Positions 34,648 through 42,416 of a DNA stretch of 64,000 bases are shown one piece after another. A model generated the notes under the pieces. It had not been told where the DNA came from. It was given only the letters and a program-made list of their open reading frames with translations, and did no database searches. Each line of letters starts with the position of its first letter. The first letter of the stretch is position 1. Origin of the DNA: AP-15 sp963698995 (GTDB lineage: Bacteria > Pseudomonadota > Alphaproteobacteria > ATCC43930 > CGMCC-115725); assembly GCA_963698995.1 (NCBI GenBank), contig CAVOTD010000053.1, positions 19,752 through 83,751 of the forward strand, read 5' to 3'. The position numbers and the translations under genes are program-made.

Positions 34648-34906
34648 AGAAACGGTGACATCTGTATTTGCCGGAGACGCTAACACGGTGATGTTGGGCA
34701 GCAGGAATTCACCAGATAAAGGGATTATTGGTTGGCATAAGAGGCCTAGATCCCGGGAACGCCGTAGTCTGTCGAACGGGGCATGCGTCGCAATTGACCC
34801 GGAATGTTGTTGCACGATAAAGTTGCCGACCTTCCAGGCGTCGTGGCGCGGAGGTTGCGCGCATTCGCGACTGGGCGGTCGTTTACAACCCGGAGGCGTG
34901 GCGATC

Positions 34907-35425
34907 ATGGCCGGGAAAAAGCCGAGGATCTCGGTCTCGCGGACCGGGAGCAGGAGCCGGCGGGCCATCTGGTTCTGGGTGGCGGGTCTGGCCGTGGTTG
35001 GGATCATCGTCGTCTGGCAGGTGGCGCACGGCGTCTTTGTGCAGCGCCTCAATGTTCCGGGCGTTGCCGATGTTTCGTTCACCACGAATGCCGGGAACAA
35101 GGTCGAGGCGATCGGCGAGGGGAACAGATCGGCCGTCAACGGTACCGACAACACCGTGCTGCAGCGCGGTACCGGCAATACCGCGATTATCGGGGGCGCC
35201 CCGGTCGATTGGGGCAAGGAGCGGGAGCAAAGTGCCGAGCGGCCGCCGGCGGATCAAAGAAGGTCTGGCCAGATCCCGAGACCCGATCCCCGCCCGCAGG
35301 CGGGATCGCCCGGTCCGGGGATGGACGAAACGACCGGTTCGGAAACCGAGAGCCTCAGAGCACGGATACGGCGAGACACCGAAAAAGAGTTTGAGCGGAT
35401 GGAACGAGAGGTAGATCAGCGGTAG
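34907..35425 (+). CDS. Hypothetical single-pass membrane protein
   Basis: 172 residues from ATG 34907, with GGAGGCG upstream. Basic N-terminus (KKPRISVSRTGSRSRR), one helix (AIWFWVAGLAVVGIIVVWQV), then a polar exported domain with VSFTTNAGNKVEAIGEGN and a C-terminal charged coiled coil (RARIRRDTEKEFERMEREVD). Family not recognised. The proline-rich linker PRPDPRPQAG may be flexible. Confidence 0.65.
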   Translation: MAGKKPRISVSRTGSRSRRAIWFWVAGLAVVGIIVVWQVAHGVFVQRLNVPGVADVSFTTNAGNKVEAIGEGNRSAVNGTDNTVLQRGTGNTAIIGGAPVDWGKEREQSAERPPADQRRSGQIPRPDPRPQAGSPGPGMDETTGSETESLRARIRRDTEKEFERMEREVDQR

Positions 35426-35463
35426 AACCCGCCGTCGCGACGCCTCGTTCCGAATACCGGAAC

Positions 35464-35544
35464 AACCTCACCCGCCTCCCCCCGGACTGTGATCCGGGCG
35501 AGGGGGACCCAGCCCGATCGGGCTGGGTGGGTGAGGGTTTACCT
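35464..35544. repeat. GC-rich inverted repeat downstream of the membrane-protein gene
   Basis: CCTCACCC on the left and GGGTGAGG on the right enclose CAGCCCGATCGGGCTG, a perfect palindrome, and a CCGGACT/ATCCGG stem. Related in style to the repeat at 11559-11675. It lies between convergent genes and may act as a bidirectional terminator. Confidence 0.55.
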
Positions 35545-35600
35545 CGCCCGGACCCCGTCGACGGCCCGGGCGCCGCATGGCGCGATGCGAGGTCGCGCCG

Positions 35601-35825
35601 TCAGGCAGCCTTTCCGCGCGCCAGGGCGTGCACGTCGGCGGTGGTCAGCGCGTTGCCGCCGATCCCCCAGTCGCCGCTTTCCACTTCCTCGACCACGCAC
35701 CAGGTGACGCCGCGCATGTTCTCGCCCTCGATCGAGACCATCGCGTCGGTCAGCTTGCTGATCATCTGGCGTTTCTGTTCCTTGCTGAACACGTCCTTGA
35801 TGACGCGAACCTGAATGAGCGGCAT
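35601..35825 (-). CDS. 4-oxalocrotonate tautomerase family protein
   Basis: 74 residues. After Met removal Pro is the N-terminal residue (MPLIQVRV), the catalytic base of the family. ATG 35825 has AAGGAGAAAC upstream. It continues FSKEQKRQMISKLTDAMVSI and WCVVEEVESGDWGIGG, a normal 4-OT monomer that would hexamerise. Divergent from the MocR-type regulator, which probably controls it. Confidence 0.9.
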   Translation of the reverse strand: MPLIQVRVIKDVFSKEQKRQMISKLTDAMVSIEGENMRGVTWCVVEEVESGDWGIGGNALTTADVHALARGKAA

Positions 35826-35991
35826 TGCAGTTTCTCCTTGTCGTAGCGGATTGCGGGCCCAGCGGGATTGCTTGACACGCTCGCCATACTGCCGAACACT
35901 CTCCAGCACAGTAAGAGACAGTTTCAACGTCAGTTGGCGTAACTGTACTGGTCCGGCGACCGGGCCAGTCCACAGCGGGGCGTGAACCGGC

Positions 35992-37410
35992 ATGCTCTCA
36001 TTGACTGTCAGCCGGAACAGCGACCAGCCGCTCGCCGACCAGATCGTCGCCGGCATCAAGCGGCAGATCGACGATCGGCACCTGCGGCCGGGCACCAAGC
36101 TGCCGTCGATCCGCAGCTTTGCCGAGAGCTACAATGTCAGCCGCTTCACGGTGGTCGAGGCCTACGATCGGCTGGTCGCGATGGGCTATCTGCAGTCGCG
36201 CCGCGGCGCCGGCTTCTACACCGCGGCGGCGCCGCGCCGGCGGAGGCCGCGCATCCCGCGCCGTCCGACAACCACAAGCGCAACGAGCAACTGGTCTGGC
36301 TGATCCGCCGCCTGCTGGAGGCGGACGAAAACACGCTGCTTGCGGGCGGCCCGTGGCTGCCGAATTCGTGGCTCGACGAAGCCGGCATCCGCCAGAGCCT
36401 CAACGTGCTCGCGCGCAAGAACGGCGCCCATCTGCTCGAATACGGACATCCGTTCGGCTATCTGCCGTTGCGCGAGCATCTCGCGCTGATGCTGGCCGGG
36501 CTCGGCATCACCGCGCATGCCGGCCAGATCCTGCTGACGCAGGGCACCAGCCAGGCGCTCGAACTCGTCATCCGCTATCTGCTCAAGCCCGGCGACGCGG
36601 CGCTGGTCGACGATCCCGGCTACTACAACATGTTCGGCAATCTGCGCCTGCAGGGCGTCGAGATGCTGGCGGTGCCGCGCAATCCCGACGGGCCGGACAT
36701 CGCCGTTCTCGAAGAAGCTGGCCGCCGCGCACCGGCCAAAGGTCTATTTCACCCAGTCGGTGATGCAGAACCCGACCGGCACCGACATGAGCCCGCATGT
36801 CGCGTTCAAGGTGTTGCAGGCCGCCGAGCGCCACAACTTCACGGTCGTCGAGGACGACATCTTCTGCGATCTGCAGGTGAAGACGACGCCGCGGCTCGCG
36901 ACGCTCGACCAGCTCAACCGCGTGATCTATGCGCGCAGCTTTTCCAAGACGCTGTCGGGCAGCCTGCGCGTCGGCTTCGTCGCCTGCGCGCAGGACATCG
37001 CCAACGAGCTCGCCGACATCAAGATGCTGACCAGCATCACCACGTCGCAGTTCACCGAGCGGCTGATCTATCTGATGCTGGTGGACGGCCACTACCGCAA
37101 ATATCTGTCGCGCCTGCACGAGCGGCTCGGCGAGGCGCGGCTCAATGTCGTGCGCGCCTTCGAACGCATCGGACTGGAACTGTTCGTCGAGCCCGCGGAC
37201 GGCATGTTCGTCTGGGCGCGCTTCCCGCATATCGAGGACTCGCTGGCACTGGCGGAAGCGGCGCAGCGCGACGGCATCATGCTCGCGCCCGGCACGGTGT
37301 TCCGCCCGCATCTCGAGCGCTCGCCGTGGATGCGGTTCAACGTTGCCGTCTGCGAGGACCCGCGCGTGCAGCGCTGGCTGCAGCGACTGGCGTCGAGCTC
37401 GGCGGCCTAG
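35992..37410 (+). CDS. MocR/GntR-type PLP-dependent transcriptional regulator (two frameshifts)
   Basis: About 472 residues. GntR winged helix at 10-75 (PGTKLPSIRSFAESYNVSRFTV) joined to an aminotransferase fold-type I domain with HPFGYLPLREHLA, LTQGTSQALELVIRYLL, DDPGYYNMFG, NPTG and the PLP lysine in RSFSKTLSGSLRVGF. The frame needs one base restored near 36237-36243 and one removed near 36722-36727. MocR proteins bind PLP and usually control an adjacent divergent gene; here that is the tautomerase, across a 166-bp gap. Confidence 0.87.
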
Positions 37411-37517
37411 CGAATAGGCTGACGCGTGACCCATTGGTGCGGGTGCGCCAGCATGCCTGTCGTGGCTCGATCTTCACCGCCCGGTCTGCCCGAGCTGCGC
37501 ACGGAACATGCGGCCGC

Positions 37518-37697
37518 TCAGATAGGAGGATATTTGAACCACTCAGGGGGGAGTTCGAGCTCCCGATTGAGCGGCTGCGCTGGGAGCAGCCGGTCGAGCG
37601 CGCCTGCTGCCGCCTGCAACCTGCGGCGCAATACTGCTTTCCAGGGCTCCTCGGCGACAAGCGTCGTCCTTGCCACCAAAGCCGGGTTCGTCGCCAT
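37518..37697 (-). CDS. Possible small protein downstream of the DUF1127 gene
   Basis: 59 residues from ATG 37697 (MATNPALVARTTLVAEEPWK), with GGAGGGA just upstream and the start overlapping the DUF1127 stop. Arg/Leu-rich middle (LRRRLQAAAGALDRLL) and a PPEWFKYPPI end. Not recognised; the good ribosome-binding site and coupling favour a real gene. Confidence 0.4.
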   Translation of the reverse strand: MATNPALVARTTLVAEEPWKAVLRRRLQAAAGALDRLLPAQPLNRELELPPEWFKYPPI

Positions 37698-38002
37698 CAT
37701 TCCCTCCAAAATGGCTTGTTGATTTCATACTCGGCGTCGAAGCGGGTAAGTCCGATATCGCGGAGCATTCGTTCATCGAGCCGAGCGAGCTCGAGCCGAC
37801 CGTTCCTGCGCCGGCGCCATTCACGCAACGCCGCATGCACGCCCCTCAGAAAGCCGCCCAGCCGGTGCGGAGATGCCTGCCGCTGCGTCTCCTGTGGGAT
37901 CCGATCCGGACAGCAGGACATTGCCCGCGACAATTCGGCTCTCGTCTTCAGTCTCCAAGAAAACGGTTGCTTAACCCGATCTTCCTTAACGATCGCAAAC
38001 AT
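37697..38002 (-). CDS. DUF1127 (YjiS-like) protein
   Basis: 101 residues; the last 45 are a DUF1127 domain (RRRNGRLELARLDERMLRDIG followed by LTRFDAEYEINKPFW). The domain is an Arg-rich, small RNA-binding or regulatory module in Alphaproteobacteria. ATG 38002 is preceded by AAGGAG nine bases upstream. Confidence 0.85.
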   Translation of the reverse strand: MFAIVKEDRVKQPFSWRLKTRAELSRAMSCCPDRIPQETQRQASPHRLGGFLRGVHAALREWRRRRNGRLELARLDERMLRDIGLTRFDAEYEINKPFWRE

Positions 38003-38117
38003 ATCAGTTTACTCCTTAGCAGCTGTCTCGATGATCTATAGATCACGTGTTGCGCTTCTACCCGTTTGTTGCGATCTCACTCAGTGACGATCGACATGAT
38101 TTTGACGCTTAACGCCC

Positions 38118-38264
38118 TCACCTTCGGGACACTACTGGATATAGGGCATCAATTGCTTCGGTTCCGGCCGAAGGATCGATCGAATATTCGAGCCGGCTGC
38201 CCGGATCAGCGATCCCGATCCAATGGATCAAGGCATCGTGCGGGGCGGTTCGCGCGCTCGTCAT
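38118..38264 (-). CDS. Possible 48-residue protein divergent from the WYL regulator
   Basis: ATG 38264 with AAGGGAG six bases upstream; TGA at 38118. The product reads MTSARTAPHDALIHWIGIAD and continues PGSRLEYSIDPSAGTEAID to ALYPVVSRR. Composition is that of a normal soluble protein, and it is divergently placed from the regulator across the palindromic operator. It may be intact or the start of a gene cut short by a sequence error; no family recognised. Confidence 0.4.
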   Translation of the reverse strand: MTSARTAPHDALIHWIGIADPGSRLEYSIDPSAGTEAIDALYPVVSRR

Positions 38265-38312
38265 CGCGTTCTCCCTTGCCATCCGTCGCGCCGATACTAT
38301 AGGCTCCCCCTA

Positions 38313-38330
38313 CTGACAGCGATTTGTCAG
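38313..38330. promoter_or_regulatory. Palindromic operator for the WYL-domain regulator
   Basis: CTGACA (38313-38318), six bases GCGATT, TGTCAG (38325-38330): a perfect inverted repeat 10 bases before the GTG of the regulator, downstream of a -10-like GATACTAT. Placement suggests autoregulation and control of the divergent small gene. Confidence 0.55.
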
Positions 38331-38340
38331 GAGTAATCGG

Positions 38341-39030
38341 GTGCCGCTACGCCGCGCCGACCGCCTGTTCGACATCATCCGCATCCTGCGCGCCGCTTCG
38401 CAGGCGGTCACCGCAGCCGCGATCGCCGACGAGCTGGAGGTCACGGTGCGCACCGTCTACCGGGATGTCGCGACATTGCAGGCGCGGCGGATCCCGATCG
38501 AGGGCGCAGCCGGCGTCGGGTATGTGCTGCGCCGCGGGTACGAGCTGCCGCCGCTGATGTTTACCGAGGACGAGGCCGAGGCCATCGCGGTCGGGGTGCG
38601 TCTGCTCGCCCGCACCGGTGACCCCGGCCTGCAGAAGGCAGCCAACAGCGTCCTTTCAAAGGTGACGCTGGTGGTTCCTGATCCGCTGCGCGACTACCTC
38701 ACCACCGCGCCAGTCTATGTCTCGAAGAGCGGCGCGCCGGTTCCTGCTCGGCCCGACCTGCCGTCGACGATCCGCCACGCGATCCGCGCTACGCGCAAGA
38801 TACGGATCGCCTATCAGGACGGCGACGGGCGCAGCACAGAGCGGGTAATCCAGCCCTTTGCCGTCGCCTATTACACGGGAGCGACGCTGATCTGCGCTTG
38901 GTGCGAGCTGCGCAACGATGTCCGCCATTTCCGCACCGACCGGGTGGTCAGCGCCGATGTGCTCGACGCGTCGTTCTCAATCCCTAAGACGGTGATCGCC
39001 AAATGGCTCGCCGAGCACCAGGACGATTAG
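38341..39030 (+). CDS. YafY-type transcriptional regulator (HTH-11 + WYL)
   Basis: 229 residues. N-terminal HTH (RRADRLFDIIRILRAASQAV through VTVRTVYRDVATL), linker, then a WYL ligand-sensing domain with RVIQPFAVAYYTGATLICAWC and FRTDRVVSADVLD. GTG 38341 with CAGGAG upstream. The strict Trp-Tyr-Leu triplet is not obvious; the family often binds nucleic acid or nucleotide ligands. Confidence 0.88.
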   Translation: MPLRRADRLFDIIRILRAASQAVTAAAIADELEVTVRTVYRDVATLQARRIPIEGAAGVGYVLRRGYELPPLMFTEDEAEAIAVGVRLLARTGDPGLQKAANSVLSKVTLVVPDPLRDYLTTAPVYVSKSGAPVPARPDLPSTIRHAIRATRKIRIAYQDGDGRSTERVIQPFAVAYYTGATLICAWCELRNDVRHFRTDRVVSADVLDASFSIPKTVIAKWLAEHQDD

Positions 39031-39239
39031 CCGAGTGCCACCCGGTTACGCGGCGGTGAAGTCGTCGCAGTACGCGCTCCACCGGATGACCGACTGTGAC
39101 CCCGGCGCGAAACCGGCGGGCGGCAAACTATTCGTGATGCGAAGGCCAAGGACACTTGGGAACGGAAGAATTGTGCTCGTTAGCGGTTCTGCTGTCGCGC
39201 GACCGCTGCGTTTCGCCGGTACCCGAGACCATGGCAGGG

Positions 39240-39650
39240 AGCAGCATCAACATCGCCGGGCCGCGAAGCGCTGGCCGGTCGTTGGGCCATGGAGGCTGAC
39301 GGCTTGCCGCCGAACAGCAGCTGCGACTCGCAGCCGCACACCAAGGTGCCGCTGCCGTCGCGGGCGACCGAGCCGCCCCGGCCGGGTGCGGTGGCGTTGC
39401 GTTCGGCCGGGTCGTCGGGTTCTCGACTTCGACAGGCGATGTCATCGTTCATCCTTTTTCGAGCAGGCAGCCTCTTTCGAGCCGGGTTGTGCTGCCTCTG
39501 CGCTTTGCGACGGGTCGGCGCCGGGCAGTCCCACGCCCTTGTCTAGGGCAAGCCGCGCGAGCTTGGCCCGAACCTGCGCGTACACATCCTCGTCGGCGGC
39601 TGCGGGCTTGACGGCGCCTCGCCCGCCGCAGCCCGTTCCACCATCAGTTC
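39240..39650 (-). pseudogene. Decayed copy of the DUF5681 gene pair
   Basis: On the minus strand the C-terminal part of a DUF5681-type protein (ADEDVYAQVRAKLARLAL and ADPSQSAEAAQPGSKEA) ends in TGA overlapping an ATG that opens MTSPVEVENPTTRPNATPP, then SVARDGSGTLVCGC in a shifted frame. The same two-gene junction is intact at 47380-47390. Here the N-terminal half of the first gene and most of the second are missing or scrambled. The rest of 39031-39240 shows no gene. Confidence 0.7.
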
Positions 39651-39681
39651 AATGCCTAATTATCCGTCCAGCCCGCCTCCT

Positions 39682-39728
39682 TGTGACATTTCTATCGGTG
39701 AGAAATTGTGACTTTTCTATCCGTGAGA
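39682..39728. repeat. Tandem 22-mers resembling an IS21-family end
   Basis: TGTGACATTTCTATCGGTGA (39682-) and TGTGACTTTTCTATCCGTGA (39707-) are direct repeats with a 25-bp period and about 20 of 22 identical bases. Multiple TGTGACxTTTCTAT repeats are typical of IS21-family terminal regions (from memory of the family). No istA/istB gene or second end is in the window, so it would be an orphan end. Confidence 0.45.
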
Positions 39729-39782
39729 GACATGTTCGCGGAAGTCGCCGGCGCAGCCGTTCCTGCAGCTCGCGCAGGCGGC

Positions 39783-39929
39783 TCACTGCTCATCGCCGCA
39801 GTTCTCGCACGCCCCCTGCCCGTGCCCGTAATTAAACGTGTTACTGAACCCGCATGCCGACAGAACGCCTCCAAGTGCCATCAGCAGGGCAGTGACAAAC
39901 GCTGTCCGCAAGATCATCGGGTTTCCCAT
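39783..39929 (-). CDS. Small lipoprotein with CxxC tail
   Basis: Up to 48 residues from ATG 39929; the fifth codon, ATG 39917, is an equally good start with GGGA upstream. A hydrophobic signal (MILRTAFVTALLMALGG) leads to the lipobox VLSAC, so Cys would be lipidated. The mature part is only about 23 residues, GFSNTFNYGHGQGACENCGDEQ-like, ending with a C-x-x-C pair. It has the features of an entericidin-type tiny lipoprotein, but no family match is claimed. Confidence 0.6.
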   Translation of the reverse strand: MGNPMILRTAFVTALLMALGGVLSACGFSNTFNYGHGQGACENCGDEQ

Positions 39930-40088
39930 GATCCTAAGTCTAAGCTCCGCCGCGTCGGTCGTTTAGTTTAATTTACACCTGTGCCGCTCGATGTGGATGC
40001 ACGAATTCCACGTCGTTGCGGAAATCAAGATTTTTGCATCGTCCCGCGCGCCCTTGATGAAATTGGGCTTTTTTGATGCAAATTTCTG

Positions 40089-40676
40089 ATGCACAATCCC
40101 GGCATGATTTACGGCTATGCCCGCGTCTCGACGGCCGCCCAAGACGAAACCGGACAGGTGCGCCAACTGAAGGCGGCCGGATGCGAAAAGGTGTTCCGCG
40201 AGAAAATCACCGGCACCACGGCCGACCGGCCGCAGCTTCGCGCGCTGATGAAGAAGCTCGCCCCCGGCGATGTTGTCATCACCCCGGCCGTTGACCGTCT
40301 CTCGCGCGACACGACCGACCTTCTGGTTATCGCCCGCGACATGCAGCGCGCCGGGGCCGGTATCCGCTCGCTGGCCGAGCCGTTCCTCGATACCACATCC
40401 GACTTCGCCGAGATCATCTTCGCCATCCTCGGCGTGGCGGCGAAGCTCGAACGCCGTCGCATTCTCGAACGCACCGCGCGCGGCCGGGCCGACGCCAAGG
40501 AGAAGGGCGTCAAATTCGGCCGCAAGCCGATCCTCACCCCGCACCAGCAGAAAGAGGCCCGCAAGCGCCTCGACGCCGGCGAGACGCAGCGCAGCGTCGC
40601 GCGCAGCTACAATGTCAGTCAGGCGACGATTTCGAGGCTCATGCCGCAACCGGTCATTTGCACAGGCGCGTGTTAA
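40089..40676 (+). CDS. Serine recombinase, resolvase/invertase family
   Basis: 195 residues from ATG 40089, or 190 from ATG 40104. Catalytic Ser in YGYARVSTAAQDETGQ, DR motif in VDRLSRDTTDLL, helix E region AAKLERRRILERTARG, and a C-terminal HTH ending NVSQATISRL. The last 11 residues (MPQPVICTGAC) are not typical and run into the 3' end of the convergent OLD gene. Short TGATGCA repeats at 40074 and 40087 lie over the start and may be part of its site. Confidence 0.88.
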   Translation: MHNPGMIYGYARVSTAAQDETGQVRQLKAAGCEKVFREKITGTTADRPQLRALMKKLAPGDVVITPAVDRLSRDTTDLLVIARDMQRAGAGIRSLAEPFLDTTSDFAEIIFAILGVAAKLERRRILERTARGRADAKEKGVKFGRKPILTPHQQKEARKRLDAGETQRSVARSYNVSQATISRLMPQPVICTGAC

Positions 40677-41079
40677 TTTTTCGAGTTACTCTACTCAACT
40701 CCTTGAGTTCCTCATTCGAATAATCCGTGTGTGACTTAAACTCCTCAAGGTATTTACGTTTCAATTCGTCTTTGGCCCGCCGACGCTCGCTGCTGCTCAG
40801 CTTCATCACCAAGTCAGTTTCCCTGCCGTGTACAGCGGAGATAACCCTCTGAGGCAGCGTCCCTTCTATGCAATCTTTGCCTGCTTGTGCGACCCCAAGC
40901 GGGATGAAATCCTCATCTTCCTTGAGTCCTGCCCGCTTTAAGGCCGCGCGGACATCTCCATCCGCATCCAAGTCATACGTTACATAAACGCGATCAAATT
41001 GAGCTGGACCCCGAAAATGAGACAGTAGGCTAAGGTGGAGCCCTGCCCCTAGAAAGCGCCGGAGGCGCAGGAGCAGGAC

Positions 41080-41367
41080 ATGAAGCGGACACGGAAGAAG
41101 CACAACTCGGCGTTCAAGGCGAAGGTGGCGCTGGCGGCGGTCAGGGGCGATCGGACGATCGCCGAACTGGCGAGTGAGTTCGGGGTTCATCCGAACCAGA
41201 TCTACAATTGGAAGAAACAGCTGCTAGACGGTGCAGCGAGTGTTTTTGAGGGTGGCGCGTCGTCGGCAGATAGTGTGGCCAGCGAGGCGCAGGTTGATGT
41301 TCTTTATCGACAGATTGGCCAACTGAAGGTCGAAAACGATTTTTTGGCACGAAAGCTCGGCAAATGA
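41080..41367 (+). CDS. IS3-family transposase OrfA
   Basis: 95 residues. N-terminal helix-turn-helix (KAKVALAAVRGDRTIAELAS through GVHPNQIYNWKKQLL) and a C-terminal leucine-zipper-like helix (VDVLYRQIGQLKVENDFLARKL), the standard OrfA layout. Its stop overlaps the orfB ATG (ATGA), so OrfB may be made by coupling as well as by frameshifting. Confidence 0.92.
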   Translation: MKRTRKKHNSAFKAKVALAAVRGDRTIAELASEFGVHPNQIYNWKKQLLDGAASVFEGGASSADSVASEAQVDVLYRQIGQLKVENDFLARKLGK

Positions 41368-42416
41368 GCCGGGCGGAACGTCGTGCGCTGGTCGAACGGG
41401 AGCACCCAGCGCTGGCGATATCACAGCAATGCCGGTTGCTGGCGATCTCGCGCTCTGCGGTGTACCGCAGACCGGCCGAGGTCGGCGAGGCGGATCTTGC
41501 GATCATGGGCTTAATCGATCGGCAGTATCTGGCTCGGCCCGATTATGGCTCGCGCCGGATGGCGGCGTGGCTGGCGACCCAAGGCCATGTCGTCAACCGC
41601 AAACGGGTCCGGCGCTTGATGCGGCTGATCGGGCTGGTAACGATCTACCAGCGCCCGAACACGAGCAAGGCAGCCGTAGCGCACAAGGTCTATCCTTACC
41701 TGCTTGGCGGGATCGCAATCGAGCGGGTCAATCAGGTCTGGTGTTCGGACGTCACCTACATTCCGATGGCCAAGGGCTTCCTTTATCTGGTGGTCGTCAT
41801 GGACTGGGTGAGCCGTGCCGTGCTGGCGTGGCGGCTGTCGAACACGCTCGGCGCCGATTTTTGTGTCGAGGCACTCGAGGAAGCACTCGCGCGCTATGGC
41901 CGGCCTGAGATTTTTAATAGCGACCAAGGCAGCCAGTTCACCAGCGATGAGTTCACCGCCACGTTGAAGCGCCACGAGATCGCCATCAGCATGGACGGCA
42001 AAGGGCGCTTCATGGACAACATCTTTGTCGAGCGACTGTGGCGCAGCCTGAAATACGAGGAGGTCTACCTGAACGCCTATGCCAGCGTTGCCGAAGCCAG
42101 CACTGGGATTGACGCTTGGCTCGGCTTCTACAATGAGGAACGCCAGCACCAGAGCCTGGGTTACCGCACGCCGCGGCAAATCTACGAAGAGAGCCTATGG
42201 ATATGTGGACAATCGGCTTCGCCGACCGGCTGCGCTTCCCCCGCTTCCCGAGCAAGCTCGGAAAGCGGGGAAATGCTCGCCTTCGCCCACATACCCACAG
42301 GCACCACAACCAACCAAGGACTTAATGTTGATGATTCGAAAAATCGAACTGTTGCGCCAGCCAGCGTGTTGACCGCGCTCGGCGCCGATCTCAAACCTCG
42401 CGGGGCGACACCTTAA
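41364..42416 (+). CDS. IS3-family transposase OrfB, DDE integrase domain
   Basis: 350 residues. DDE residues are in VWCSDVTYIPM, IFNSDQGSQFTS and DNIFVERLWRSLKYEEVY. It carries about 60 extra residues beyond the usual end (GYRTPRQIYEE), a low-similarity tail reading to the right terminal repeat. Supplies strand transfer for the element. Confidence 0.92.
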   Translation: MSRAERRALVEREHPALAISQQCRLLAISRSAVYRRPAEVGEADLAIMGLIDRQYLARPDYGSRRMAAWLATQGHVVNRKRVRRLMRLIGLVTIYQRPNTSKAAVAHKVYPYLLGGIAIERVNQVWCSDVTYIPMAKGFLYLVVVMDWVSRAVLAWRLSNTLGADFCVEALEEALARYGRPEIFNSDQGSQFTSDEFTATLKRHEIAISMDGKGRFMDNIFVERLWRSLKYEEVYLNAYASVAEASTGIDAWLGFYNEERQHQSLGYRTPRQIYEESLWICGQSASPTGCASPASRASSESGEMLAFAHIPTGTTTNQGLNVDDSKNRTVAPASVLTALGADLKPRGATP

